From: an uncultured Phycisphaerales bacterium
Lineage (GTDB): Bacteria; Planctomycetota; Phycisphaerae; Phycisphaerales; UBA1924
DNA length: 56,658 bases
NCBI GenBank assembly: GCA_903929885.1
Contig: CAIYWI010000161.1
Coordinates: 1-56,658, forward strand
Reading direction: 5' to 3'
The notes below the pieces were generated by a model that searched no databases, was not told where the DNA came from, and saw only the letters and a program-made list of their open reading frames with translations. Both the position numbers and the translations under genes were made by a program. Below are positions 1-9,008 of the stretch, one piece after another; positions within the stretch are counted from its first letter, which is position 1; the number at the start of each line of letters is the position of its first letter.

Positions 1-2192
1 CCATTGGTCACCACATTTAACCACAGGAGCTGGACCGCCAAGAGCGGCAACGGAAGCCCCCAGATCACCGCCAGCAGCACCATCACCAGTTCGGCGGCCC
101 CCATGGAGAGCAGCAAGTAAATGACCTTCCGGATGTTGTCGTAAGCGATGCGGCCTTCCTCGACACCGGCGACGAGCGTCGCGAAGTTGTCGTCGCTGAT
201 CACCAGGTCCGCGGCTTCCCTCGCCATGTCGGTGCCGCCGCGACCCATCGCCACGCCGATATTGGCCGCTCGCAACGCGGGGGCGTCGTTGACGCCGTCG
301 CCCGTCACGGCGACGAATCGCCCGCTTGCAACGGCCGCCCGCACGATGGCGAGTTTCTGATCCGGAGCCACGCGCGCGAAGACTCGCACCCCCGCCACGG
401 CCTCGCGAAGCGCCGCTTCGTCGGCCGGAAGGTCCGCTCCACTCAGCACTTCGCCGGGCGTGCTCGCCAACCCGAGCTCGCGTGCGATGGCCAAGGCCGT
501 CACGGGATGGTCGCCCGTCACCATCGTCACGTCGATGCCCGCTCGTCGGCACTGATCGATGGCGGCTGCAACGCCCGGGCGCAGCGGATCGATCATGCCC
601 ACCAACCCGCGAAAATCGAGACCGGAGGGCATGCCGACATCGGATGCGAAGGCGTGGGTCGCAGCCGTGCCCTCCGCCAGCGCGAGCACCCGGAAGCCGC
701 GAGCGGCCATCGAGCCCGCCATCCAGTGCGCCGCCTCGCGTCGGGCGACGGCAAGATCGCACATCTCGATCACCCGTTCCGGAGCCCCCTTGACGAACAC
801 CCGGACCCCGCTCGCTTCGCGATGGAATGTCGCGGCGAACCTGCGTTCGGGCTCGAAAGGGATCCGATTGACCTCCGGCAGCCGGAGGAGGAACTCTTCT
901 CGATGAACGCCGAGCTTTCGGGCCATCGACAGCAGCGCCACGTCCGTCGGGTCGCCCCGCCACACCCATCGACCGTCGCGTTGATGCAGATCACCCTCGT
1001 TGCACAGCGCCGCGATGCGGGCAAGGTGCGGCAGGCCGCCATCGTCCGAGGCGTCGCCATCGACGAGGGTTGCAGACCCCTCGGGGGAGAATCCTCCGCC
1101 GGAGATGGAGTAGACCCTTCCGTCGGGCAGGCGGGCCTCGCGAACCGTCAACTCGTTGCACGTCAGCGTGCCGGTCTTGTCGGTGGCGATGAGCGAGCAA
1201 CTGCCGAGCCCCTCGACCGCGCTGAGTCGACGCACGACCACGCCGCGGCGCGCCATCCGCCTGCTGGCGACCGCCAAGGCCACGGTGATGGCCACGGGCA
1301 GCCCCTCGGGAATCGCCGCCACGGCCAGCGCGATGCCGAAGAGGGCCATCTCGGCCCAACCCCGCCCGTGGATCACCACGCCCGCCACCGCCACGATGGC
1401 GGCGGCCGCGACTACCCACATGCCCAGCACGCGGCTGAATCGCTCGAGCCTGACGGCCAGCGGCGAGATTCCGGCGGCGCCCGACTGCACCTGACCCGCC
1501 AATCGCCCCATCTCCGAGGCCGAGCCCGTGGCCACCACCACGGCCCTCGCCCGTCCCTGCTGCACCATCGTGCCGGCGTGGAGCATGTTGAGCCGGTCCG
1601 CCAGCAACGTCGAGGCGGGCCCCGTCCAGGCAGCCCGCTTCTCGACCGGCAGCGACTCTCCCGTGAGCAGCGACTCGTCCACGCGAAGCCCCTGCTCGAA
1701 CAGCAGTCTCGCATCGGCGGGCACGCGAGCCCCGGACTCGAGCCAGAGCACATCTCCCTTGACCACATGCCGAGCGTCGATCTCGACGGCCGATCCGTCC
1801 CGCAGCACCACCGCCGTGCATCGCATCAAGCGTCGCAACGCCTGCGTGCTTCGCTCGGCCCGCCACTCCTGCACGCCGCCGATGGCGGCGTTGGTGGCCA
1901 GCACGATGCCGATGAACATGGCGTCGGCGACATCGCCCAGTCCCGCCGACAACGCCGCGGCGGCGATCAACGCGACGATCAACGGGCTGGCGAACTGACG
2001 GAGCGCCACCCTCCACCACGGCGGCGACGGCTCGAGCGTCACGTCGTTGATGCCGTCGCGTTCGAGCCGCCGAGCGGCCTCGACGGCCGTCAGGCCCCGA
2101 GCGGCATCCGCCTCGACCGCACCGAGCACGCTCTCGGACTCGATCGAGTGCCACGACTGCGTATCGATGCCTGATGGACGTGCGGCGCTCAT
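1..2192 (-). CDS. Cation-transporting P-type ATPase (P2 type), C-terminus beyond the window
   Basis: An ATP-driven inner-membrane cation pump; 730 residues are visible and the last membrane helices lie left of base 1. Seen: the actuator motif LLTGESLPVE, the M4 motif PEGLPV, the phosphorylated Asp338 in DKTGTLT and the hinge TGDGVNDAPAL. The order matches P2-type pumps (SERCA/PMCA/Na+ type), and there is no N-terminal heavy-metal domain. The visible end is M6, LLWLNVVTN. The second acidic site of Ca2+ pumps (VTD) is Asn here, so Ca2+ cannot be assumed as substrate. The ATG at 2192 lies 12 nt after a TAGAAT hexamer. The gene is monocistronic as far as can be seen; its upstream neighbour gpmI points the same way 58 bp off. 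The family is sure, the ion is not. Confidence 0.93.
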   Translation of the reverse strand, partial: MSAARPSGIDTQSWHSIESESVLGAVEADAARGLTAVEAARRLERDGINDVTLEPSPPWWRVALRQFASPLIVALIAAAALSAGLGDVADAMFIGIVLATNAAIGGVQEWRAERSTQALRRLMRCTAVVLRDGSAVEIDARHVVKGDVLWLESGARVPADARLLFEQGLRVDESLLTGESLPVEKRAAWTGPASTLLADRLNMLHAGTMVQQGRARAVVVATGSASEMGRLAGQVQSGAAGISPLAVRLERFSRVLGMWVVAAAAIVAVAGVVIHGRGWAEMALFGIALAVAAIPEGLPVAITVALAVASRRMARRGVVVRRLSAVEGLGSCSLIATDKTGTLTCNELTVREARLPDGRVYSISGGGFSPEGSATLVDGDASDDGGLPHLARIAALCNEGDLHQRDGRWVWRGDPTDVALLSMARKLGVHREEFLLRLPEVNRIPFEPERRFAATFHREASGVRVFVKGAPERVIEMCDLAVARREAAHWMAGSMAARGFRVLALAEGTAATHAFASDVGMPSGLDFRGLVGMIDPLRPGVAAAIDQCRRAGIDVTMVTGDHPVTALAIARELGLASTPGEVLSGADLPADEAALREAVAGVRVFARVAPDQKLAIVRAAVASGRFVAVTGDGVNDAPALRAANIGVAMGRGGTDMAREAADLVISDDNFATLVAGVEEGRIAYDNIRKVIYLLLSMGAAELVMVLLAVIWGLPLPLLAVQLLWLNVVTN

Positions 2193-2204
2193 GATCGACG
2201 TCCG

Positions 2205-2210
2205 ATTCTA
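2205..2210 (-). promoter_or_regulatory. -10 hexamer TAGAAT of the P-type ATPase gene
   Basis: The hexamer ends 12 nt before the ATG at 2192. No -35 box or Shine-Dalgarno sequence is visible, so the leader would be 5 nt or less. Confidence 0.5.
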
Positions 2211-2250
2211 CGTGCCGCTCGCATCCGGTCCGTCGGCGATCGCCACCGGT

Positions 2251-3948
2251 TCAGGCCAGCAGCGACTCGCCGGACATTTCCGGCGGCTTGGCCAATCCCA
2301 TCATGTGGAGGCACGTGGGCACGATGTCGGCCAACCTGCCGCGACGGGACCTCGCAGCCGGCTCGAACCATCCGGCCGCGTCGCGATCGCCGCGGAGCGC
2401 CCGGCCTCGGAACGCCTCTCCGACGATCACGAGGGGCACGTCAAAGGTCGTGTGAGCGGTGTGCGGCGCGTTGGTGTCGGGATCGAACATCTGCTCGCAG
2501 TTGCCGTGGTCGGCCGTCACCACGAGCGATCCGCCTCGGGCGAGCGTGGCATCGACGATGCGGCCGACGCACTCGTCGACCTTGGCGCAGGCGGTCACGG
2601 CGGCCTCGAGCACGCCCGTGTGGCCCACCATGTCGCCGTTGGCGAAGTTGACGACGATGAAGTCCTCGCAGTCGCCGGCCTCGAGGCGACGAAGCACCGC
2701 GTCGCACACCAGTTCGGCGGACATCTCGGGCTTGATGTCGTAGGTGGCCACCTTGGGGCTCTGGGGGTTCTCGCGGCGCTCGCCGGGGAATGGTTCGTCG
2801 CGGTAATCGTTGAAGAAGAACGTGACGTGCGGGTACTTCTCGGATTCGGCGCATCGGAACTGCGAGAGCCCGAGGGAACTGACATACTCGCCCGCGATCA
2901 TCCGCATCTTCGGCGGCTTGGGGAAGGCGACCTTGACGAAGGGGGCGAGTTCCTCCCAGTAGGCGGTCATCGTGACGTACTCGAGGTCGAGTCGCGGTCC
3001 GCGATCGAAGCCGTGGCGGCCCGAATCGGGGCTGGGCTTCACCTTCGCCCAGGCGTCGTCGGGGAAGACGAACGCGGCGGAGAGCTCCCGAGGGCGATCG
3101 CCCCGGTAGTTGTAGAAGATCACGGCGTCGCCGTCGACGATCCTCGATTCGGCGACGGCCTTGGCATCGGCGCCGACGTAGCGAGGCGTGATGAACTCGT
3201 CGCCCTGCTGGCTCGTGCCGGCGGGATGCTTGTAGTAGTCCTCGATGGCGGCCGCCGCGGACGCGAATCGCGGCGCAGGTCCGGCCGCGTCCGCCAGTTC
3301 CGATCGTCCCGTCAGGACGCCATAGGCGCGAGACACCCGCTCCCAGCGGTGGTCGCGATCCATCGCGTAATAGCGCCCCATGACGCTGGCGATGCGCCCG
3401 ACGCCGATGGCCTTGATCCGCGACTCGACCTGCGCCGCGCACTCGAGCCCGGTGAAGGGCCCCGTGTCGCGGCCGTCGGTGAAGAGGTGCACGTACACGC
3501 GAGACGCCTTGAGGGTGCGGCAGGCCTGCAGGCAGGCGTACAAGTGCCCGAGCATGCCGTGCACGCCAGCGTCGGAGTTGATGCCCATGAGGTGCACGGC
3601 CTTGCCCGCCGCCACCGCTCGACCGATGGCCGCCGCGATCGGACCGTTGTGCTCGAGGCCCGCGCGACACGCCTTGGTGATGGCCACGCTCTCCTGGTCG
3701 ACGATGCGGCCGGCGCCGATGTTCTGGTGCCCGACCTCGCTGTTGCCCATCGTCCCGTCGGGGATGCCCACGTCCTCGCCGCTGGTCTTGACCAGCGTCC
3801 AGGGCCACTCCCGCAGGAGGCGATCGGCCACGGGAGTGAGCCCGCGATCGGAGGCGATCTTCACGGCGTTGAAGGCGTCGTGGGACGGATTGGGGTTGAG
3901 GCCCCAGCCGTCGCGGATGATGAGCACCAGCGGCGTGTTCTTCTTCAT
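2251..3948 (-). CDS. gpmI: 2,3-bisphosphoglycerate-independent phosphoglycerate mutase
   Basis: Interconverts 3- and 2-phosphoglycerate in glycolysis and gluconeogenesis with a di-metal centre and a phosphoserine intermediate. The 565 residues are slightly longer than the usual 510-550. Seen: IRDGWG with metal ligand Asp13 near the N-terminus, the catalytic Ser70 in MGNSEVGH, and the C-terminal metal site TADHGNCEQM, all standard for the alkaline phosphatase superfamily. It is the third gene of a minus-strand run M28 peptidase, M20 dipeptidase, gpmI; the gap to the M20 stop is 34 bp and no separate promoter is evident. No strong Shine-Dalgarno precedes the ATG (a purine stretch GAAGAAG lies upstream). 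Confidence 0.97.
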   Translation of the reverse strand: MKKNTPLVLIIRDGWGLNPNPSHDAFNAVKIASDRGLTPVADRLLREWPWTLVKTSGEDVGIPDGTMGNSEVGHQNIGAGRIVDQESVAITKACRAGLEHNGPIAAAIGRAVAAGKAVHLMGINSDAGVHGMLGHLYACLQACRTLKASRVYVHLFTDGRDTGPFTGLECAAQVESRIKAIGVGRIASVMGRYYAMDRDHRWERVSRAYGVLTGRSELADAAGPAPRFASAAAAIEDYYKHPAGTSQQGDEFITPRYVGADAKAVAESRIVDGDAVIFYNYRGDRPRELSAAFVFPDDAWAKVKPSPDSGRHGFDRGPRLDLEYVTMTAYWEELAPFVKVAFPKPPKMRMIAGEYVSSLGLSQFRCAESEKYPHVTFFFNDYRDEPFPGERRENPQSPKVATYDIKPEMSAELVCDAVLRRLEAGDCEDFIVVNFANGDMVGHTGVLEAAVTACAKVDECVGRIVDATLARGGSLVVTADHGNCEQMFDPDTNAPHTAHTTFDVPLVIVGEAFRGRALRGDRDAAGWFEPAARSRRGRLADIVPTCLHMMGLAKPPEMSGESLLA

Positions 3949-3982
3949 GGATCGTGGTTTCGCTTCTTCGATGCGGTCTTGG

Positions 3983-5410
3983 TCAGGCGTTGGTCAGTTG
4001 CGCGATGAAGTGGGCGTGCGAGCGCATGCCCAGCCGCAGGCAGTCGATCTCGAACTTCTCGTTGGGCGAGTGGACGCGGTCGTCGTCGAGTCCGAAGCCC
4101 ATGAAGATCGTGTCGATCCCCAGTTCGTCCTTGAGCATGCCCGCCACGGGAATGCTGCCGCCGGTCTTGATCATCGCGGCCTGTCGCCCCGAGGCGGCCT
4201 TGAGGGCCTTCATCGCGGCGGCGAGCACCGGCGAGTCGGTGGGCACCGTGACGCCGAACCCGCCGTGGTGGTCGGTGAGCTCCCAGCGGCAGCCCGGCGG
4301 CGTGTGGTCCTTGCACCACTTGAAGAACATCTTGGTGATCTTCCGCGGGTCCTGATCGGCCACGAGACGGAAGCTCACCTTGGCGCTGGCCTTGGCGGGG
4401 ATGACCGTCTTGGCGCCGCTGCCCGTGTAGCCGCCCCAGATGCCGTTGACCTCGGCGGTCGGGCGGCCCCATTCGCGCTCGAGCGCGGTGAAGCCCGCCT
4501 CGCCGATGTCGGCCGCGGGCGGGAGACCGATCTTCTTCAGGGCGGCCTTCTGGTTGAACTTGAGTTTCGCCCACGCGGCGCGTTCGGCCTTGCCGAGCGG
4601 ACGGACATCGTCGTAGAAACCGGGGATGGTCACGCGACGCTTCTTGTCGTGGAGTTGGGCCAACACGCGGGCAAGTTCGGTGATGGGGTTGGGGCATCGT
4701 CCGCCCCACATGCCGCTGTGCAGGTCCTGGTTCGAGGCATGAAGCGTCACCTCGGTGTACGCGAGGCCTCGAACGCCGTAGGTGATGGCGGGGCTGTTGC
4801 GGCCGAGCATGCCAGTGTCGCTGATGAGGCACACATCGCAATCGCCCAGTTCGCGCTTGTGGCGTTGCACGAAGTCGCCGAGGTTGGCCGAGCCCGACTC
4901 CTCCTCGCCCTCGAGCATCACCGTGAATTTCGCGCCGTTGGTGGGGTGACCCGCGACGGCCTTCCACGCGCGGCAGGCCTCGATGAAGGTCATGACCTGC
5001 CCCTTGTCGTCGACCGCGCCTCGGGCCACGACCCGTTCACCCGGGCCGCCCTTCTCGGCGGGCTTGATCACCGGATCGAAGGGCGGGCTGTCCCACAGCG
5101 ACACCGGATCGACCGGCTGCACGTCGTAGTGGCCGTAGAAGAGCACGTGAGGCCCCTTGTACGAGGCGGAGGCCTCGACCGTGGCCATGACGATGGGATG
5201 CCCCGCGCCGAGGGGCTTGCCGGTGTCGCGAATCTCCACCTTGAAGCCCAGGTCGGAGAGTTGCGACGCGATCCACTCCGCGGCGCGCCGAACCTCGCCC
5301 TTGTAGGCCGGGTCGGTGCTGATGCTCGGAATCCTCAGCCAGTCGATCAGCCGATCGACCGAGCCCTTGTCGGAAGCCGCGATGGTGTCGAGGACCTGCT
5401 TGATGCTCAT
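3983..5410 (-). CDS. M20 family dipeptidase (zinc metallopeptidase)
   Basis: A 475-residue di-zinc peptidase of the M20 carboxypeptidase/CNDP-dipeptidase type; cytosolic, as no signal peptide is present. Seen: the first metal site FYGHYDVQP, the bridging Asp in ARGAVDDKGQ, and the catalytic Glu pair in LEGEEESGS, in the expected order, with the dimerisation lid between them. The frame is open far upstream, but the start is placed at the ATG at 5410 because AGGAG lies 9 nt before it and the homologous sequence begins there (MSIKQVLDTI). It follows the M28 peptidase by 41 bp and precedes gpmI by 34 bp, so the three are probably cotranscribed; together the peptidases suggest recovery of amino acids from peptides. 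Confidence 0.93.
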   Translation of the reverse strand: MSIKQVLDTIAASDKGSVDRLIDWLRIPSISTDPAYKGEVRRAAEWIASQLSDLGFKVEIRDTGKPLGAGHPIVMATVEASASYKGPHVLFYGHYDVQPVDPVSLWDSPPFDPVIKPAEKGGPGERVVARGAVDDKGQVMTFIEACRAWKAVAGHPTNGAKFTVMLEGEEESGSANLGDFVQRHKRELGDCDVCLISDTGMLGRNSPAITYGVRGLAYTEVTLHASNQDLHSGMWGGRCPNPITELARVLAQLHDKKRRVTIPGFYDDVRPLGKAERAAWAKLKFNQKAALKKIGLPPAADIGEAGFTALEREWGRPTAEVNGIWGGYTGSGAKTVIPAKASAKVSFRLVADQDPRKITKMFFKWCKDHTPPGCRWELTDHHGGFGVTVPTDSPVLAAAMKALKAASGRQAAMIKTGGSIPVAGMLKDELGIDTIFMGFGLDDDRVHSPNEKFEIDCLRLGMRSHAHFIAQLTNA

Positions 5411-5451
5411 GCGTGAAACTCCTGGAGTCGCGCCGGGTTCGAGGATCGGAT

Positions 5452-7197
5452 TCAGTTGTCGCGACGGTTGCGACGATTGCGGGGCCGCTCGCCCTCGGTC
5501 GAGTCGGCCGCTCCGGGTTGCTCGCGGGGGAGCATCGAGGGCGCACAGGCGAGCCTGTAGGCCGCGATCGCGGTGTTGGTCGACGATTGGACGAGGTACT
5601 CGGGAATGGCCAGGTCGAGGCGGTCGTGCTGGGTGTGCCATCCGTAGCCGTACTCGGCGCGTCCGACCTCGTCCCAGAAGAAACCGGGGACGCCCACGGC
5701 GTTGAAGCTCGCGTGGTCGGAACCGCCGCCACGAGGATTGCGGGCGCCGTTCTTGCGGATGTTGACGTTCAGCCACTTGCCGTCGGTGGCGCTGAAGAAC
5801 TGGTAGTTGGTCGGCGCGGTGGCCGCGGCGAGGTAGTCGGCCATGGCATCGGCGCACGGGATCCCGCCCTGGTAGTTGGTGCCGCCGTCGTCGACGAACA
5901 CGGCGGAGATCCTCGGCAGGAGGTCCTTGTTGGCGTCGACGTACCCCTTGCTGCCCAGGAGTCCCTGCTCCTCGCCCGTCCAGTTGATGAAACGGATGGT
6001 GCGACGGGGCTTGGCGCCCACGGCCGCGAGAATGCGAGCGGCCTCGAGCGTCACGGCCGTGCCCGTGCCGTTGTCGGTCGTGCCCTCGGAACCCGGACCG
6101 TTCCACGTATCGAGGTGGGCCGAGACGATCACCACCTCGTCGGGCAGGTCGCTGCCGCGAATCTCGGCGATGGTGTTGTGGAGCGGGATGGGCCCTTGCG
6201 TGAAGGCGTGCCTGAGGTCTGCCTCGAACTCGACCGGTTCGCCGTCGGCCAGACGCGAGTTGAGGAAGTCGTAATCGCTCAGGCGGATCTGCACGAGGGG
6301 CTCCGGGGGCAGGGTGGCGAGATCAAGTTCCCGCCAGCCCGGCACCGCGCCGGTCCAGACCCGTTCGTCGCGAGAGGTCGAGATGTAGCCGGCCGCGCCG
6401 CTGAGGGCGAGCCGCTCGATCAGCGAGAGGGATTCGATCGCCGCGCCCTCCTTGACCTTGCGCCGCGCGTCGCGGAGCACGTCGAAGCGAGCGCCCATCA
6501 TGCTGCGGATGCCCCGCTGCCCCACCGGCGACGGCGCCGCGACGAGAACCCACGCGCCCTTGAGACGGTCCTTGACCGCGGCGTACTGCTCCTCGGTGGT
6601 GGGCTCTCGGACGACCGTCGCGCGAACGGGCCCCTGCGTGCCGGACGACCACGAAAGCGTCGTGAACTGGCAGTCGCGGAGCGTCTCGTAGACCGTCTCG
6701 CCGGCTTCGCCTTCGGCCGCCCCTTCCTTGCGACGCTCGCGGCGCAGCACGATCTTGGCCGAGCTCGGACCGCGATCGAATCGCACCGCGGCTTCGCCGT
6801 ACTTCTCGAGACGCGGGTTGTGGAGGCCCCACTTCGCGTACTGCTCCATGCACCACACGTTGGCCCGCTCCTCGGCCGTCGAGGCGGTCAGGCGAGCGCC
6901 GATCTCCTTGGAGAGATGCGTCAGGTGCTCCATCACGCGATTGCGGTTCTTGCCCTCGTCGAGGATCGAGTGCACGACGACTTCGTCGCCCATGGGCAGT
7001 TCGGGCGCGGCCGCGGGCGCGCCGTTCACCACCGCCGTCCACCCGAAGGAGTTGCGAGGGCGATTCGCGGCTTCGTCCGCCGGCGCGTCCGCGGTCCACG
7101 CCCCCAGCGACGCGGACGTCGCCAGAAGCATCAGGGCCGAGGTCGCGGCGGCGGCGCGACGGGCGATCGACGGCGGCGTGGAGGAGCGGATCTTCAT
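5452..7197 (-). CDS. Secreted M28 family aminopeptidase
   Basis: A 581-residue zinc exopeptidase. The start is placed at the ATG at 7197 since it gives a signal peptide (Lys/Arg, then a hydrophobic run ending near ATSASLGAW); a TTG 24 codons upstream would spoil it. Zinc ligands are seen in the C-terminal half: VSAHLDTWN, GTTDNGTG, NWTGEEQG, SDHASF and GWHTQHDR, the usual M28 His-Asp-Glu-Asp-His series. A long insertion (about residues 130-310) between the N-terminal part and the catalytic core fits a PA-domain position. It heads the operon with the M20 dipeptidase and gpmI, and acts outside the cytoplasm where the M20 enzyme acts inside. The N-terminal half is less conserved in appearance and its role is unknown. 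Confidence 0.92.
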   Translation of the reverse strand: MKIRSSTPPSIARRAAAATSALMLLATSASLGAWTADAPADEAANRPRNSFGWTAVVNGAPAAAPELPMGDEVVVHSILDEGKNRNRVMEHLTHLSKEIGARLTASTAEERANVWCMEQYAKWGLHNPRLEKYGEAAVRFDRGPSSAKIVLRRERRKEGAAEGEAGETVYETLRDCQFTTLSWSSGTQGPVRATVVREPTTEEQYAAVKDRLKGAWVLVAAPSPVGQRGIRSMMGARFDVLRDARRKVKEGAAIESLSLIERLALSGAAGYISTSRDERVWTGAVPGWRELDLATLPPEPLVQIRLSDYDFLNSRLADGEPVEFEADLRHAFTQGPIPLHNTIAEIRGSDLPDEVVIVSAHLDTWNGPGSEGTTDNGTGTAVTLEAARILAAVGAKPRRTIRFINWTGEEQGLLGSKGYVDANKDLLPRISAVFVDDGGTNYQGGIPCADAMADYLAAATAPTNYQFFSATDGKWLNVNIRKNGARNPRGGGSDHASFNAVGVPGFFWDEVGRAEYGYGWHTQHDRLDLAIPEYLVQSSTNTAIAAYRLACAPSMLPREQPGAADSTEGERPRNRRNRRDN

Positions 7198-7268
7198 GGA
7201 TGATGCACCTGTGGCGGGATGACCGGGCAAGACGACGAGAGCACGCCCCTTCGTCGGGCGGCGGGCCA

Positions 7269-7274
7269 AGTCTA
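7269..7274 (-). promoter_or_regulatory. -10 hexamer TAGACT for the M28-M20-gpmI operon
   Basis: Lies 71 nt before the ATG at 7197, giving a leader of about 65 nt if used. A TTG codon in frame overlaps the hexamer; the signal peptide argues against that as the start. Confidence 0.4.
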
Positions 7275-7385
7275 AGTGGTCCGTCCATGCGGCGCGACCC
7301 CGGACCCCAGGAACCCAACGATGCCCCTGAAGGCGGTGCCGGCCCGGGAGATTGGCCGATGGATGAATCCGTCAGTCACCCTGCG

Positions 7386-7391
7386 TACACT
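7386..7391 (+). promoter_or_regulatory. Candidate -10 hexamer TACACT for tig
   Basis: The best TANNNT upstream of tig; it implies a leader of about 134 nt containing the 7475-7503 hairpins. No -35 box is evident. Confidence 0.3.
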
Positions 7392-7474
7392 TGCCCTTCC
7401 ACGACCCGTCCACGCCTGTTCGCATGCCGTTCGGTTTCTGATGGTTTGGTTCAGACGGCCGGCGAACGTTCACA

Positions 7475-7503
7475 ACGACAGCAGGCGTCGTCTTGCACGA
7501 CGC
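7475..7503 (+). repeat. Two mutually exclusive hairpins in the tig leader
   Basis: GCGTCGT (7485-7491) pairs with ACGACGC (7497-7503) over a 5-nt loop. The upstream ACGAC (7475-7479) can instead pair with GTCGT (7487-7491). The second arm ends 28 nt before the ATG of tig. Confidence 0.4.
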
Positions 7504-7531
7504 GTTGCCGCGCAGCCCTCGGAGAAGTCAC

Positions 7532-8914
7532 ATGGCCAAGGCCCCTTCCAGCACCCGTCCCAACAAAGTGAGCGTCGCGGACGCCGGTCCCAGCCGCAAG
7601 AAGCTGTCGATCGAAATCCCCGCCGAGACCGTCTCCGAGAAGATCCAGGGTTCCGTCGATCTCCTGATCAACCAGGCGGCCCTTCCGGGATTCCGCCGCG
7701 GCAAGGCGCCGCGTTGGCTGATCGAGAAGCAGTTCGGTCCCAGCGTTCGCAAGGAGGCCAAGAGCGAACTCGTCTCCGCGGCGGTGAGCAAGGCCGTCGA
7801 GGATCTCAACCTCCAGGTGCTGGGCAGCTATCCGACCGACAGCCTGAACGAAGTCGAGCCGGTGCTCGGCCAGTCGCTCTCGTTCGACGTCGAGGTCGAG
7901 GTGCTCCCCGAGTTCACGCTGCCGGAACTCACCGGCATCGCGATCAAGAAGCCGCAGGTTCCCATCACCGACGAGATGGTCGCCGACGAGGTGAACAAGC
8001 TGTGCGTGAACGAGGGCACGCTCGAGAGTTGCGAGAAGGCGGCGCCCGGCGACTACTGCACCGGTCACGCGGTGATGACGGGCAAGGACGGGGCCGAGTT
8101 CTACAACCTCAAGGGCGCGGTCATCCAGGTGCCCCCGGCCGACAAGGGCGGCAAGGGCATGATCCTGGGCATCATGGTCGACGACTTCGCCAAGCAGGTG
8201 GGTTCTCCCAAGCCGGGCGACTCCGTCACGGTGAAGGCCAAGGGGCCCGACAATCATGAGGTCGAGGGCATCCGCAACAACGACCTGACCGTGACCTTCA
8301 AGGTCGACCGCATCGACCGAATCATCGCGGCCACGGGCGCCCAACTGGCCGCCTCCATGGGCTTCGAGGACGAGAACGCCCTCAAGGCGATGGTCCGCGA
8401 GCGGATGAACCAGCGAGTCGCCATCCAGCAGCAGACCGCGATGCACCAGCAGGCGGCCAAGCACCTGCTCGACAACACCAAGATGGAACTGCCCGAGCGG
8501 ATCACCTCGCAGCAGGCCGACCGCACGCTGCAGCGTCGCCGCCTCGAGCTCATGTACCGCGGCGTGGACGCGGCCCGCATCGAGGAGCACATGGCCGAGT
8601 TGCGTCGCAGCAGCAAGGACGCCGCGGCCCGCGAGCTCAAGCTCTTCTTCATCCTCCACAAGGCCTCGCAGGCCCTCAACGTCTCGATCTCCGAGCAGGA
8701 GATCAACTTCCGCATCGCCCAGATCGCCCAGCAGCGCGGCGTCCGGCCCGATCGCCTCCGAGCCGAGCTCATCCAGAACAACCAGATCAACGGCATCTAC
8801 ACCCAACTCGGCGAGCACAAGACCCTCGATGCGATCGTCGCCAAGGCGAGCGTCACCGAGATGTCCGCCGAGGAGTTCGAGAAGCTCATGAAGGAAGAGG
8901 CCGGCAAGGCCTGA
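7532..8914 (+). CDS. tig: Trigger factor, ribosome-associated chaperone and prolyl isomerase
   Basis: Binds the ribosome tunnel exit and shields nascent chains. The 460 residues are close to the family norm (about 430-450). Seen: the ribosome-binding signature GFRRGKAP at residues 53-60, preceded by the domain's beta-sheet; a middle segment in the PPIase position; and a long charged C-terminal helical part ending EEFEKLMKEEAGKA. The PPIase region (about 160-260) is diverged and I cannot confirm its active-site residues. The ATG at 7532 is chosen because GGAG lies 8 nt upstream; an earlier in-frame ATG (7493) has no such site and precedes Arg-rich sequence without family resemblance. An intrinsic terminator follows directly, so the gene appears to be transcribed alone. 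Confidence 0.95.
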   Translation: MAKAPSSTRPNKVSVADAGPSRKKLSIEIPAETVSEKIQGSVDLLINQAALPGFRRGKAPRWLIEKQFGPSVRKEAKSELVSAAVSKAVEDLNLQVLGSYPTDSLNEVEPVLGQSLSFDVEVEVLPEFTLPELTGIAIKKPQVPITDEMVADEVNKLCVNEGTLESCEKAAPGDYCTGHAVMTGKDGAEFYNLKGAVIQVPPADKGGKGMILGIMVDDFAKQVGSPKPGDSVTVKAKGPDNHEVEGIRNNDLTVTFKVDRIDRIIAATGAQLAASMGFEDENALKAMVRERMNQRVAIQQQTAMHQQAAKHLLDNTKMELPERITSQQADRTLQRRRLELMYRGVDAARIEEHMAELRRSSKDAAARELKLFFILHKASQALNVSISEQEINFRIAQIAQQRGVRPDRLRAELIQNNQINGIYTQLGEHKTLDAIVAKASVTEMSAEEFEKLMKEEAGKA

Positions 8915-8943
8915 GTCGCCTTCCACGCTCGACCAATCCCCCC

Positions 8944-8980
8944 AAGACCCCGCGTCGTGCCGACGCGGGGTCTTTCGTTT
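8944..8980 (+). terminator. Rho-independent terminator of tig
   Basis: A perfect 13-bp stem, AAGACCCCGCGTC (8944-8956) with GACGCGGGGTCTT (8962-8974), and a GTGCC loop, followed by a short T-rich tail to 8980. It begins 30 bp after the stop codon and is the only clear intrinsic terminator in the window. Confidence 0.93.
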
Positions 8981-8995
8981 GCATTCCGCGCCTTC

Positions 8996-9001
8996 TACCA
9001 T
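8996..9001 (+). promoter_or_regulatory. -10 hexamer TACCAT of the sugar isomerase gene
   Basis: Ends 7 nt before the ATG at 9009 and begins only 15 bp after the tig terminator tail, leaving little room for a -35 box outside the terminator. Confidence 0.6.
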
Positions 9002-9008
9002 CCGCGCC

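Larger units (their letters stand above)
7198..7531. other. 334-bp divergent intergenic region between the M28 peptidase operon and tig
   Basis: No credible gene is seen. It holds a minus-strand TAGACT (7269-7274), a plus-strand TACACT (7386-7391), and a short hairpin-forming stretch at 7475-7503 just before tig. Confidence 0.6.

Noticed and set aside
507-4008. Long plus-strand open frames opposite the P-type ATPase and gpmI
   Set aside because: They are antisense to genes with intact family motifs, and their products are Arg/His-rich without any recognised pattern.
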